This document shows, piece by piece, positions 25,369 through 33,337 of a DNA stretch of 41,127 nt. Within the stretch, counting starts at the first letter, position 1; each line of letters starts with the position of its first letter. A program made the translations under genes and the position numbers. Under the pieces are notes generated by a model. That model did no database searches and was not told where the DNA came from. It saw only the letters and a program-made list of their open reading frames with translations. The stretch is from contig NZ_WIOK01000029.1 in assembly GCF_009467825.1 (NCBI RefSeq), positions 1 to 41,127 on the forward strand. Reading direction: 5' to 3'. The stretch is from Cyclobacterium xiamenense (GTDB lineage: Bacteria; Bacteroidota; Bacteroidia; Cytophagales; Cyclobacteriaceae).

Positions 25369-26034
25369 TCAGATGTCTAAAAATCGAAGCAAATTACCCA
25401 ACCGGTCCTGCTCGCTGCTGATGCCTCCTTCTTCCTGGTACTGGTCGATTATTTTGTAGCCAAAACGTTCCAAGGTTGCTTTGATATGCCGCAACTCTAC
25501 CTGATCCGTTTTTAACGTTACCTTGATTTTGCTATCGTCGAGGGGATCGTTGGAGATAAAGCTGCTGAGGATTTTGGCATTTTCGGACTCCACCACCCGG
25601 GCGATGTCGTAGAGGCTGTAATCGGTCATAAACATGGACAGAATCAGCACGCCACCCGGTGTTTGGATGGATATGGAGTCAGTGAACGCAGATACGGCAT
25701 CTTCCTCGGTGATCACCCCCTGGTATTTTAATTCCCGGTCCAACACGGCCACCATGTTTACCTGGTTTTCGGAGGAGATTCGCAACACCTCGTAGATGTG
25801 CCGGTCCAATTGCACCACACAAGAGTTCGCCAACAACTCCACTTCGCCAATGGTCAGCTCCGGGTTGTTGATATCGTAAATGATTTCGTCCGTGATAAAT
25901 CCTTTGAAAACACCCTTTTCTACCACGGGCAAAATAGTTGTTCGGATCTCTTCCATCCAGGATAGGGCCATCTTCACCTTGTCCGTGAATTTCAGGGGTG
26001 GGATCAGATGGTTGATAAAGTCTAGTGCCCTCAT
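25369..26034 (-). CDS. CBS-pair protein with C-terminal ACT-like domain
   Basis: 221 residues. Two CBS motifs fill residues of about 1-135 (LPVVEKGVFKGFITDEIIYDI and MVAVLDRELKYQGVITEEDAV). A C-terminal part of about 140-200 (GGVLILSMFMTDYSLYDIARVV, then KIKVTLKTDQVELRHIKATLE) looks like an ACT-type regulatory fold, as in AcuB-like proteins. Such domains bind adenine nucleotides. The 6-bp spacing to nadK suggests it senses or regulates nucleotide levels for NAD kinase; this is inferred from context. Confidence 0.82.
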   Translation of the reverse strand: MRALDFINHLIPPLKFTDKVKMALSWMEEIRTTILPVVEKGVFKGFITDEIIYDINNPELTIGEVELLANSCVVQLDRHIYEVLRISSENQVNMVAVLDRELKYQGVITEEDAVSAFTDSISIQTPGGVLILSMFMTDYSLYDIARVVESENAKILSSFISNDPLDDSKIKVTLKTDQVELRHIKATLERFGYKIIDQYQEEGGISSEQDRLGNLLRFLDI

Positions 26035-26137
26035 GTAGCTAAAGGTATTAAAAGGATTCGAAAAATAAAACGCCTGCTGCTGCTGCTTGGTTCAAATCCG
26101 GAAGAATACACTGGATTTATGCAAAAATACTTCCCAT

Positions 26138-26752
26138 TCAGGGTAGACCTGAGAGTGTGTCTGCCAGCAGCTGTGCCATTCCGCTTTTTTTTACGTAAAG
26201 GTCAATCCAATTTTGCAAAAGCTGCTCTCCGTGCTGCGTGAGATGGGCTTCCGGATGAAACTGTAGGCCCATGAGCGGCAGGTTTCGGTGGCAAAATGCC
26301 ATGAGTTCTCCCCTGTCTGTTTCGAGCAGCACCTCCAGTTCGGCCGGGAGATCCTGCAATTCCAGGGAATGGTACCGCGTCACCTCAAATTGCTCCGGTA
26401 AGCCCGCAAATACCGGGTGCCTGCTTTTCTGGGATACCGTAGAAACCTTTCCGTGCATGGGGCGCCGACTTTTCCGAAGACTGGCGCCAAAATGCATCCC
26501 CAATGCCTGATGCCCCAGACATACGCCCAGTACTGGAAGCCTGTGTACATAGGGGACCAGCAGCTTCATTAGGTTTCCGGCGCTAGCCGGTGTTCCCGGT
26601 CCCGGCGAGAGTACCATGGCCGAAAAATCCAGGGACTCCAGTTCGGCTGCCGATACGTCGTTACGAAGGACGCAAACTTCCTCCCCCGACCGCCTCAGGT
26701 AATCCGCCAGCATGTGCGAAAAGGAATCGAAATTATCAATTAACAGAATCAC
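26138..26752 (-). CDS. Class I glutamine amidotransferase (PabA/TrpG type)
   Basis: 204 residues. Delivers ammonia from glutamine to a chorismate-using synthase (aminodeoxychorismate or anthranilate synthase). Seen: LLIDNFDSFSHMLADYL at the N-terminus, oxyanion loop SPGPGTP, nucleophile C78 in GVCLGHQALG, and H166/E168 in LQFHPEAH. The usual motif is FHPES, so the serine is replaced by alanine here, a change outside the triad. No PabB or TrpE is in the window. It overlaps the CvpA-like gene by 17 bp. Confidence 0.88.
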   Translation of the reverse strand: MILLIDNFDSFSHMLADYLRRSGEEVCVLRNDVSAAELESLDFSAMVLSPGPGTPASAGNLMKLLVPYVHRLPVLGVCLGHQALGMHFGASLRKSRRPMHGKVSTVSQKSRHPVFAGLPEQFEVTRYHSLELQDLPAELEVLLETDRGELMAFCHRNLPLMGLQFHPEAHLTQHGEQLLQNWIDLYVKKSGMAQLLADTLSGLP

Positions 26753-27281
26753 CGATGGAGCTGTTTACGAGTTCTTTGATGGTGGCAATGGCGGTATCGA
26801 TGATGGGCGTATAATCGTCCAATATGGCCACCATCGTCGGGGCTATTGGTACCAACAAGGGATAAATGACAGAGCCTTGCCGCATTTCCTCAGGCACCTC
26901 AAATTCAAAAGAATGGGCTACCCAGATCAAAAGACTGATCATGATAGACCATTTGATCAGCCCCAGGATGCTGCCGGCAAAATTGTCAAAGGTACCCAAA
27001 ATGGTCAGGTCCAGCGCCTGCTTGACCAGGTAGGCCAAAATCCGGATGGTGATCGTCACTGCCAAAAAAATAAGAATAAACGCAACAAAAGGAAGCATAA
27101 AGGTCAGGCTCTCCACCCGCTCCGCCAATAGTTCTGCTCCCCAGTGCATGAACCGAAAAGCCAGAATGATGCCGATGAAAAATGCGATGATGGACAGGAG
27201 TCCAATAAATAGTCCCTGCCGGTACCCACTAAACGCCCCCACGGCCAATAGGCCCACTATGATCAGATCGATGGTGCTCAA
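26736..27281 (-). CDS. CvpA family membrane protein
   Basis: 181 residues with four membrane helices. The CvpA hallmark is at the N-terminus: IDLIIVGLLAVGAFSGYRQGLF, where a G-x-RxGL-type turn follows helix 1. Later comes GTFDNFAGSILGLIKW, the conserved FD/N-G-x-x-G-x-x-x-G helix. The soluble C-terminus of about 130-181 is short. CvpA proteins are linked to colicin V production and envelope stress in other bacteria; the mechanism is unclear. It follows yqeY by 8 bp and overlaps the amidotransferase start. Confidence 0.88.
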   Translation of the reverse strand: MSTIDLIIVGLLAVGAFSGYRQGLFIGLLSIIAFFIGIILAFRFMHWGAELLAERVESLTFMLPFVAFILIFLAVTITIRILAYLVKQALDLTILGTFDNFAGSILGLIKWSIMISLLIWVAHSFEFEVPEEMRQGSVIYPLLVPIAPTMVAILDDYTPIIDTAIATIKELVNSSIGDSVN

Positions 27282-27289
27282 GGTTGTGC

Positions 27290-27742
27290 CTATGAGTTAA
27301 GCATGGCTTTGACTTTTTGGGAAATGAGTTTCCCATCGGCCTTCCCTGCCAGTTTTTTGGTGGCAACGCCCATGACTTTGCCCATGTCCTTTGGACCCTC
27401 GGCCCCGGTTTCTGAGAGGATGGCCTGTAGTTCCGCTTCCAGTTCCGCTTCGCTCAGCTGCTGCGGCAGGAATTCCTGAATAACCTGCAATTCGGAATTT
27501 TCCAGGGCTGCCAGATCTTCCCGGCCCTGTTTCTCAAAAATTTCCAACGAGTCCTTCCGCTGTTTGGCCGCTTTGGTCAATAGCTGAATCTCGTCTTCTT
27601 CAGACAGGCCCTTATCCCCACTGCCTTTGGTTTCTTCGAGCAAGATAAGCGATTTTATCGCCCTCAGCGCCCGCAACCTGTCCTTGTCCCGGGCCAACAT
27701 CGCCTGCTTGATTTCTTTTTCTATGTTGATTTTTAGACTCAT
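27290..27742 (-). CDS. GatB/YqeY domain protein
   Basis: 150 residues, the size of stand-alone YqeY. The N-terminal helical part has DKDRLRALRAIKSLIL, with the conserved R-x-x-L-R-x-I/L arrangement. The C-terminal tRNA-contacting GatB-like helical part has EFLPQQLSEAELEAELQ and GPKDMGKVMGVATKKLAGKADGKLISQKVK. A role in tRNA amidation or tRNA binding is assumed from the GatB tail domain. It is the first gene of the long minus-strand run. Confidence 0.93.
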   Translation of the reverse strand: MSLKINIEKEIKQAMLARDKDRLRALRAIKSLILLEETKGSGDKGLSEEDEIQLLTKAAKQRKDSLEIFEKQGREDLAALENSELQVIQEFLPQQLSEAELEAELQAILSETGAEGPKDMGKVMGVATKKLAGKADGKLISQKVKAMLNS

Positions 27743-27798
27743 GGTATGCTAGTTAATGTTCGTTACCTGCGAAAAGCGATCCAAACCCGGATCCGGAC

Positions 27799-27830
27799 AA
27801 AAAAGGCGAAGGCCTAAACTTCGGCTTCGT
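27799..27830 (-). promoter_or_regulatory. Possible leader hairpin (attenuator-like) upstream of yqeY
   Basis: On the minus strand a bulged stem (plus-strand arms CGAA-G-GCC at 27807-27814 and GGCTTCG at 27823-27829) is followed by CC and six T. It lies about 57 bp before the yqeY ATG and downstream of a candidate promoter, so it would be in the 5' leader. It may be an attenuator or just a weak terminator. Confidence 0.35.
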
Positions 27831-27863
27831 TACCATTGTTTACGCAATATATTTAATTTAGTG

Positions 27864-27871
27864 CAAAATTA
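27864..27871 (-). promoter_or_regulatory. Candidate -7 element for the yqeY-bamA-ompH run
   Basis: Minus-strand TAATTTTG matches TAnnTTTG exactly, 122 bp upstream of yqeY. No TTTG is present at the expected -33 distance, which would fall near the pdxJ start codon. The intergenic region is shared with the divergent pdxJ. Confidence 0.35.
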
Positions 27872-27886
27872 ACGCATATTTGGAAC

Positions 27887-28603
27887 ATGACGAAATTAAG
27901 TGTCAACATAAACAAAATTGCCACCTTGCGGAATGCCCGGGGAGCCAACAACCCGGACCTGGTGAAAGTCGCCCTGGATGCAGAACGTTTCGGTGCTCAG
28001 GGCATCACCGTGCATCCCCGTCCGGACGAGCGCCATATCCGGTACTCCGATGTGATGGCCTTAAAGAACCGGATAACGACGGAATTTAACATCGAAGGCT
28101 ACCCCGATCGTCGCTACCTGGAGATCATCCGGGAAGCCCGACCCGCCCAGGCCACCCTGGTGCCCGATCCCCCGGAAGCCCTGACTTCCAATACCGGCTG
28201 GGACACGATCAGCCACCAGGACATGCTTCGGGATATTATCGCCGAATTGCACGACTATGGGGTTCGAACGTCGATTTTTATCAATCCGGAAGCCCGCTAC
28301 TTTGAAGCAGCCAAAGCTACCGGCACCGACCGGGTGGAGCTGTATACAGAGCCCTATGCCAGCGGGTATCCCAAGGACCGCGAAAAGGCCGTGGCTCCTT
28401 ATGTGGAGGTAGCCAAGCTGGCGCGGGAACTCGGCCTGGGACTGAATGCCGGTCACGACCTGGACCTGCACAACCTGAAATTTTTGAAAGAAAACATTCC
28501 CTATCTGGACGAGGTGTCTATCGGCCATGCCCTGGTATGCGATGCCCTGTACTATGGCCTGGAAAACACCATACAGATGTACCGCAGGCAATTGGACGTA
28601 TAA
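27887..28603 (+). CDS. pdxJ: Pyridoxine 5'-phosphate synthase
   Basis: 238 residues. Condenses 3-amino-2-oxopropyl phosphate with 1-deoxyxylulose 5-phosphate to pyridoxine 5'-phosphate. Signatures: [16 protein letters not shown] at the N-terminus, the active-site block [40 protein letters not shown], and the phosphate loop [16 protein letters not shown]. The full length matches the family. It is divergent from yqeY and followed 12 bp later by a hydrolase gene. Confidence 0.97.
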   Translation: MTKLSVNINKIATLRNARGANNPDLVKVALDAERFGAQGITVHPRPDERHIRYSDVMALKNRITTEFNIEGYPDRRYLEIIREARPAQATLVPDPPEALTSNTGWDTISHQDMLRDIIAELHDYGVRTSIFINPEARYFEAAKATGTDRVELYTEPYASGYPKDREKAVAPYVEVAKLARELGLGLNAGHDLDLHNLKFLKENIPYLDEVSIGHALVCDALYYGLENTIQMYRRQLDV

Positions 28604-28615
28604 AAACAAACGACG

Positions 28616-29377
28616 ATGAAACTCAATTTCAAAAAAAGCGGCAACGGGAAACCCTTTTTGATTCTCCACGGATTATTTGGCTCTGCGGACAATTGGCTGG
28701 GGATCGCCAAAAATCTGGAGGAAAACTATACCCTGTACCTCATCGACCTCCGCAACCACGGCGACTCGCCGCATTCCGAAGAATGGAATTACCAGGCGAT
28801 GGCGGAAGATCTCCGGGAATTGCTGGATGCCGAGGGATTGGATAGCGTCTACCTGCTGGGTCATTCCATGGGCGGAAAAGCCGCCATGAAACTGGCGTTG
28901 ATGTACCCGGAACGGGTGGCTAAACTGATTGTGGCAGACATTGCCCCCAGGCCCTATCCCGTTCATCACCAGCACATCCTGGAAGCGTTAAACGCCGTGG
29001 ACCTGGACGCCGCCGATTCCCGAAAGGCGGCAGAAGCTCAATTGGAGGAATTCATTGATGAAAAAGGTATCCGGCAATTTTTACTGAAAAACCTGACCCG
29101 AACCGAGGGGAAATTTGCCTGGAAAATAAACCTGCCGGTGATTACCGAAAACATAGAAAATGTAGGTGAAGCCATCGATTCGGAGAAGCCTTTCGACAAG
29201 CCCGTATTGTTTTTGGGCGGGGTCAATTCTGATTACATCCAGGAAAAGGACAAGGCCGATATCGACAGGATCTTTCCGGAAAACCACCTGGTTTACATCA
29301 AGAATGCCGGCCACTGGCTGCATGCCGAGCAGCCAGATGCGGTAGTGGCTACGTTGAAGGCCTTTCTTGACGCGTAG
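28616..29377 (+). CDS. Alpha/beta hydrolase, YbfF-like esterase
   Basis: 253 residues. HGLFGSADNW (18-27) provides the oxyanion hole, and nucleophile S84 is in LLGHSMGGKAAM. The catalytic histidine is in NAGHWLHAEQP, with the aspartate probably in FLGGVNSDYI just upstream. Close in pattern to E. coli YbfF, an esterase active on acyl-CoA-type thioesters; the true substrate is unknown. It is probably cotranscribed with pdxJ (12-bp gap). Confidence 0.9.
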   Translation: MKLNFKKSGNGKPFLILHGLFGSADNWLGIAKNLEENYTLYLIDLRNHGDSPHSEEWNYQAMAEDLRELLDAEGLDSVYLLGHSMGGKAAMKLALMYPERVAKLIVADIAPRPYPVHHQHILEALNAVDLDAADSRKAAEAQLEEFIDEKGIRQFLLKNLTRTEGKFAWKINLPVITENIENVGEAIDSEKPFDKPVLFLGGVNSDYIQEKDKADIDRIFPENHLVYIKNAGHWLHAEQPDAVVATLKAFLDA

Positions 29378-29624
29378 GCGATCTCGCCATTAAAAAAAGC
29401 AGTGGGATTGGAAATGCACCTATGGATCCGTTCAGACTGCCGCGGGTGCATGGCTATTTTCGATTCCTTTTTATTCCCATCTGCACCCTCGCAGGAAGGG
29501 CAGAACCCGCCATAGGTAATAAATTTCCAAATCGATCTCAACCAAAATCCCCCTTTCTCTTATGGAAACAGGGGGATTTACTACCAAAATAAAAAATCGA
29601 CCGAGAAATATACCTTTCATTCCC

Positions 29625-29658
29625 AAAAAAAAGCCGCTTTAATCAGCGGCTTTTTTTT
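29625..29658. terminator. Strong bidirectional intrinsic terminator
   Basis: A perfect 14-bp inverted repeat (A8-GCCGCT at 29625-29638 with AGCGGC-T8 at 29645-29658, 6-nt loop) serves both the pdxJ/hydrolase unit and the convergent DUF1080 operon. A second hairpin (AATCCCCC at 29546-29553 with GGGGGATT at 29571-29578) lies upstream. The rest of 29378-29624 shows no gene. Confidence 0.9.
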
Positions 29659-29675
29659 GCTTTTACTAACTACTA

Positions 29676-30413
29676 TCACAATCTTTTGATGCGGATATTC
29701 CTGAACCAGACATCGTCATTGTGGTCCTGCAAGGCGATTTTACCTTCCTTGAAGGTAGCAAAATCTTCCCATTGGGCGAACTTGCTATCTGCCACCATGG
29801 CTTTCCATTGCTCGTCCCAAAGGGTCGTTTCTACCGTTTTTACACCGTTGAGAAAGAACTGGAGTTGACCGTCTTCGACTTTGATTTCCGTAAGGTTCCA
29901 TTCACCTACCGGTTTGGCGGCCTCCTCGGAGGATTCAATCAGGTCGTACAAGTCACCGGTGCGGTGTGTCACGATCTGCCCGTCCCGGTGGCCGTCGTTA
30001 TCGAGCAACTGGTATTCCGGGCCCGTATGGTACGGCGCACCGTAGTTGCCGGTGTCTTGCACATGAAACATGATGCCACTATTTCCGTTTTCAGAAATCT
30101 TCCATTCTATCTGGAAGTGGAAATCCCCGTAGGAATCACGTGTCACCAAATCACCACCGGTAGTGCCACTTTTCTTCTTTTCGGAATTAAAGTACAGCAC
30201 ACCGTCTGCCGCTTCCCAGGCTTCTCCGGGCTGATCTTTTCCATAACCGGTCCAGCCGGTAAGGCTGCTTCCGTCAAAAAGGCTGATCCATTCTTCTTCC
30301 GTCACGATAATTTCTTCGATTTGTTCGTCAGAGGCGGTTTTCTCCTGGGTGCCGGGGCCGCAGCCCCAAACCAGCATTGAGCCCAACGCCAACGACAGCG
30401 ATAGTTTGTTCAT
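29676..30413 (-). CDS. DUF1080 (3-keto-disaccharide hydrolase-like) lipoprotein
   Basis: 245 residues. Lipoprotein signal peptide MNKLSLSLALGSMLVWGC with lipobox LVWGC (lipidated C18). The mature part is a concanavalin-like jelly roll of the PF06439 type, seen in WISLFDGSSLTGWTGYG, DFHFQIEWKISENGNSGIMF and DDVWFRNIRIKRL. Characterised relatives hydrolyse or eliminate 3-keto-glycosides. Its place after a cytochrome c and a sugar isomerase, opposite a GMC dehydrogenase, fits that role here. The acidic linker (TASDEQIEEIIVTEEE) suggests a tethered, surface or periplasmic domain. Confidence 0.88.
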   Translation of the reverse strand: MNKLSLSLALGSMLVWGCGPGTQEKTASDEQIEEIIVTEEEWISLFDGSSLTGWTGYGKDQPGEAWEAADGVLYFNSEKKKSGTTGGDLVTRDSYGDFHFQIEWKISENGNSGIMFHVQDTGNYGAPYHTGPEYQLLDNDGHRDGQIVTHRTGDLYDLIESSEEAAKPVGEWNLTEIKVEDGQLQFFLNGVKTVETTLWDEQWKAMVADSKFAQWEDFATFKEGKIALQDHNDDVWFRNIRIKRL

Positions 30414-30417
30414 AGAC

Positions 30418-30846
30418 TTATTTTTTTAACAAAAGTACATAACGCACCATGTCTTCGGCATCTTCTTTGGACAATGCCGGATGCGCGGGCATCGGTATTT
30501 CTCCCCAGACCCCCACGTTGCCGGCAATTACCCGTCCGGCAAGCATTTCCACGTTCTCGTCCGTCGTTTCGTACTTCGCAGCTACATCCGCATAGGAGGG
30601 GCCTACGATTTTTCGTTCGATCATGTGGCAACTGGGACAGTCGTTCTGCTTCATCAATTCCACACCCCGTATGAAAATGGGATCGTCTTTGTACTTTTCC
30701 TCCAGGCTGATTTCCTTCGCAGGTTCAGGCGCCGGAGGCGTGTTGGAAGAGGAAGTGGATTCGGAACTGCCGCCAGAACCACCACAGGATACAGCCATCA
30801 TTGAACCGGCAATGAGGGCCAGGCTTAACTTAAGATTTAACTTCAT
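30418..30846 (-). CDS. Cytochrome c lipoprotein
   Basis: 142 residues. Lipobox in IAGSMMAVSC (lipidated C21), then a Ser/Gly/Pro-rich linker of about 22-45, then a class I cytochrome c domain. The haem site is CPSCH in QNDCPSCHMIERKIVGP, and the distal Met is in IPMPAHPALSKEDAEDMVRYVL. It is a single-haem electron carrier anchored to a membrane. It probably accepts electrons from the GMC dehydrogenase encoded on the other arm of this locus and passes them to the respiratory chain. Only 4 bp separate it from the DUF1080 gene. Confidence 0.93.
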   Translation of the reverse strand: MKLNLKLSLALIAGSMMAVSCGGSGGSSESTSSSNTPPAPEPAKEISLEEKYKDDPIFIRGVELMKQNDCPSCHMIERKIVGPSYADVAAKYETTDENVEMLAGRVIAGNVGVWGEIPMPAHPALSKEDAEDMVRYVLLLKK

Positions 30847-30863
30847 TGTTTGTTATAAATAGA

Positions 30864-31919
30864 TTAATTGATTCCCAATATTTTCTTGTTCAATCCTTCG
30901 TCCGCTCCCGTAGAAGCAAAGTCGTCAAAGGTTTTCTCAGTGACGCGAATGATTTTTTCACTAATAAATTTGGCTCCTTCGATGGCACCATTTTCCGGGT
31001 GTTTCAAGGCACATTCCCATTCCAATACGGCCCATCCGTCAAAATCATACTGCGATAACTTGCTGAAAATAGCATTGAAATCCACCTGTCCGTCACCCAG
31101 GGAACGGAACCTTCCGGCGCGTTCTACCCAGCTGGAATAACCGCCATACACACCTTGTCTGCCGGTGGGATTAAATTCCGCATCTTTGACGTGAAACATT
31201 TTGATCCGGTCTTTGTAAATATCGATAAACGATACGTAATCCAGACACTGCAATACAAAATGGCTGGGATCGTACAGTATGTTTGCGCGTTTGTGGTGAT
31301 TTACTTTTTCCAGGAAACGCTCGAAGGTTACCCCGTCGTGTAGGTCCTCGCCCGGGTGCAACTCATAACACACGTCCACGCCATACTTGTCAAACTCGTC
31401 CAGAATGGCCAGCCAGCGTTTCGCCAGTTCCTCAAATCCGGTATCCACCAAACCAGCGGGTCGCTGGGGCCAGGGATACACCGTATGCCACATCAATGCC
31501 CCGCTAAAGGTCGCATGCGTGGTCATGCCGAAGTTTTTAGAAGCCTTGGCTGCCCACATCAACTGCTGGGTGGCCCACTTTTGCTTTCCTTTCAAGTCCC
31601 CGGCAAGTTCCGCGGGCGCAAACGCGTCGAATAGTTCGTTGTAGGCAGGATGAACCGCCACCAACTGTCCCTGCAGGTGGGTGGAAAAATCCGAAATCTC
31701 CACTCCCGCCTCTTTCACGGTAGCCTTGATTTCGCTGACATAGTCCATGTCCTCTGCCGCTCGCTGCAGGTCAATCAACCGGGCATCCCAGGTGGGGATT
31801 TGAACGGCCTTGTAGCCAATGCTCGCTGCCCAGGTACAAATGTCTTTCAAGTTATTAAACGGTGCGGTATCGTCCGCAAATTGAGCCAAAAATAAGGCGG
31901 GTCCTTTAATGGTTTTCAT
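30864..31919 (-). CDS. Sugar phosphate isomerase/epimerase-like TIM barrel protein
   Basis: 351 residues of the xylose isomerase-like (AP endonuclease 2) family. Candidate metal ligands are the Glu in VCYELHPGE, the Asp/His in LYDPSHF, the His in MFHVKDAE and the Glu in VLEWECA. No signal peptide, so cytoplasmic. Family members isomerise or epimerise keto sugars, and some act on 3-keto sugars, which would suit this locus. It is 14 bp after the Gfo/Idh gene and 17 bp before the cytochrome gene. Confidence 0.9.
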   Translation of the reverse strand: MKTIKGPALFLAQFADDTAPFNNLKDICTWAASIGYKAVQIPTWDARLIDLQRAAEDMDYVSEIKATVKEAGVEISDFSTHLQGQLVAVHPAYNELFDAFAPAELAGDLKGKQKWATQQLMWAAKASKNFGMTTHATFSGALMWHTVYPWPQRPAGLVDTGFEELAKRWLAILDEFDKYGVDVCYELHPGEDLHDGVTFERFLEKVNHHKRANILYDPSHFVLQCLDYVSFIDIYKDRIKMFHVKDAEFNPTGRQGVYGGYSSWVERAGRFRSLGDGQVDFNAIFSKLSQYDFDGWAVLEWECALKHPENGAIEGAKFISEKIIRVTEKTFDDFASTGADEGLNKKILGIN

Positions 31920-31933
31920 AAGGGTTTGTCGTT

Positions 31934-33100
31934 TTAAAGTTCAAATTTAGTCCATTTTTCATTAGATTTCCCACTTTTCACCACATGTTCCACAAAGGCC
32001 ATGCCGCGCAGTCCGTCTTCCGATCCGGGGAAGTCTTCCCATTCCTTTTTGGGGGTCTCCCCGTTTTTGCGCGCATACAGACAGCGGGCAAAATTACGGT
32101 AAAGATTGGCAAATGCTTCCAGGTAGCCCTCCGGATGCCCGCCCGGGGTCCGAAGGTTTTCCATTGACCAGGAGGACAAATAGGGAACGTTCCCTCCGGT
32201 ACGGTAAATCTGATCGGGCGCTTCGGGGTGCCGCACAATCAGCGTATTGGCATTGTCCTGCTCCCATTCCAAACCAGCCTTATCTCCAAACACCCGGATT
32301 TTGATATTGTTTTCGGCACCCGTGGCTATTTGCGTTGCCATCAAGACGCCAGAGGCGCCGTTGTCGAACTTGAGCAGTACTGCCCCGTCATCGTCCAGGG
32401 TCCTGCCTTCCACCACAATGTTTAGATCGGCGCAGAGCTTGGTCAGCTTCAGCCCGCTAACGTACTCCGCCAGGTTGAAGGCATGCGTACCGATGTCCCC
32501 CATGCAATTGGCAATTCCGCTTTTGGACGGGTCGGTTCGCCAGATCGCTTGTTTGTAATCGGTCTTTTCCAGACTGGTCCACAGCCAGCCCTGTGGGTAT
32601 TCCACGTATACTTTCCGAATTTCCCCCAGGACTCCCGAGGCGATCAGGTGTCGGGCTTCCTTTACCATGGGGTACCCGGTGTAGGTATGCGTTAGGCAAA
32701 AAAGGAGGCCGGTATCTTCGATGATTTTATTGAGGGTTTTCGCTTCCTCGTAATCAAAGGTCATGGGCTTGTCCAGTACCACATGAAAGCCGTTTTCCAG
32801 GGCTTTTTTGGTTGGGTCAAAGTGAACGTGGTTGGGCGTAACAATGGCAACGAAATCAATTCGTTCTTCTTCCGGCAACTGCTTTTCTTTCTCAAACATC
32901 TCGTCGTAGGAGCCATAGACTCGCGTTGCTGGCAAAAACAGTTCCTTACCGGTTTCGGCGGATTTTTCCGGACTGCTGCTAAACGCCCCGGCGGCGAGTT
33001 CGATCATTCCGTCCATGGCAGCGGATATCCTGTGTACGGCTCCGATAAAAGAGCCCGGTCCGCCACCGATCATGCCCATTTTAAGTTTTCTGTTGCTCAT
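31934..33100 (-). CDS. Gfo/Idh/MocA family NAD(P)-dependent oxidoreductase
   Basis: 388 residues. N-terminal Rossmann domain with MGMIGGGPGSFIGAVHR, then DFVAIVTPNHVHF and the substrate-side lysine in VVLDKPMT (the EKP-type motif). The C-terminal alpha/beta domain has GDIGTHAFNLAEYVSGL, containing the conserved D-x-x-x-H of the active site. No signal peptide, so cytoplasmic. Likely interconverts keto and hydroxyl sugars, for example reduction of a 3-keto sugar after import. It is the first gene of the minus arm, 237 bp from the divergent permease. Confidence 0.92.
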   Translation of the reverse strand: MSNRKLKMGMIGGGPGSFIGAVHRISAAMDGMIELAAGAFSSSPEKSAETGKELFLPATRVYGSYDEMFEKEKQLPEEERIDFVAIVTPNHVHFDPTKKALENGFHVVLDKPMTFDYEEAKTLNKIIEDTGLLFCLTHTYTGYPMVKEARHLIASGVLGEIRKVYVEYPQGWLWTSLEKTDYKQAIWRTDPSKSGIANCMGDIGTHAFNLAEYVSGLKLTKLCADLNIVVEGRTLDDDGAVLLKFDNGASGVLMATQIATGAENNIKIRVFGDKAGLEWEQDNANTLIVRHPEAPDQIYRTGGNVPYLSSWSMENLRTPGGHPEGYLEAFANLYRNFARCLYARKNGETPKKEWEDFPGSEDGLRGMAFVEHVVKSGKSNEKWTKFEL

Positions 33101-33337
33101 TAGTCCAATCTTTGGTTTTTTGGTTTTTAAAGTTGCTGTATAACGTCTATATTTCTCAGGGAATAAGCGAAATCAAGGTCCCCCACCGAACGTAGCTACG
33201 GACCATGGAATTGGTTTCCTTACTTTCTGAAGTGATAAATTTACATTAAATTGGCTTAATTTTAAATATTTCCCAGAATAGTTTGAAGGTCGGTACCCAC
33301 CGCTTTTCAACAGACAAAAAACATAATTCGACCTACC

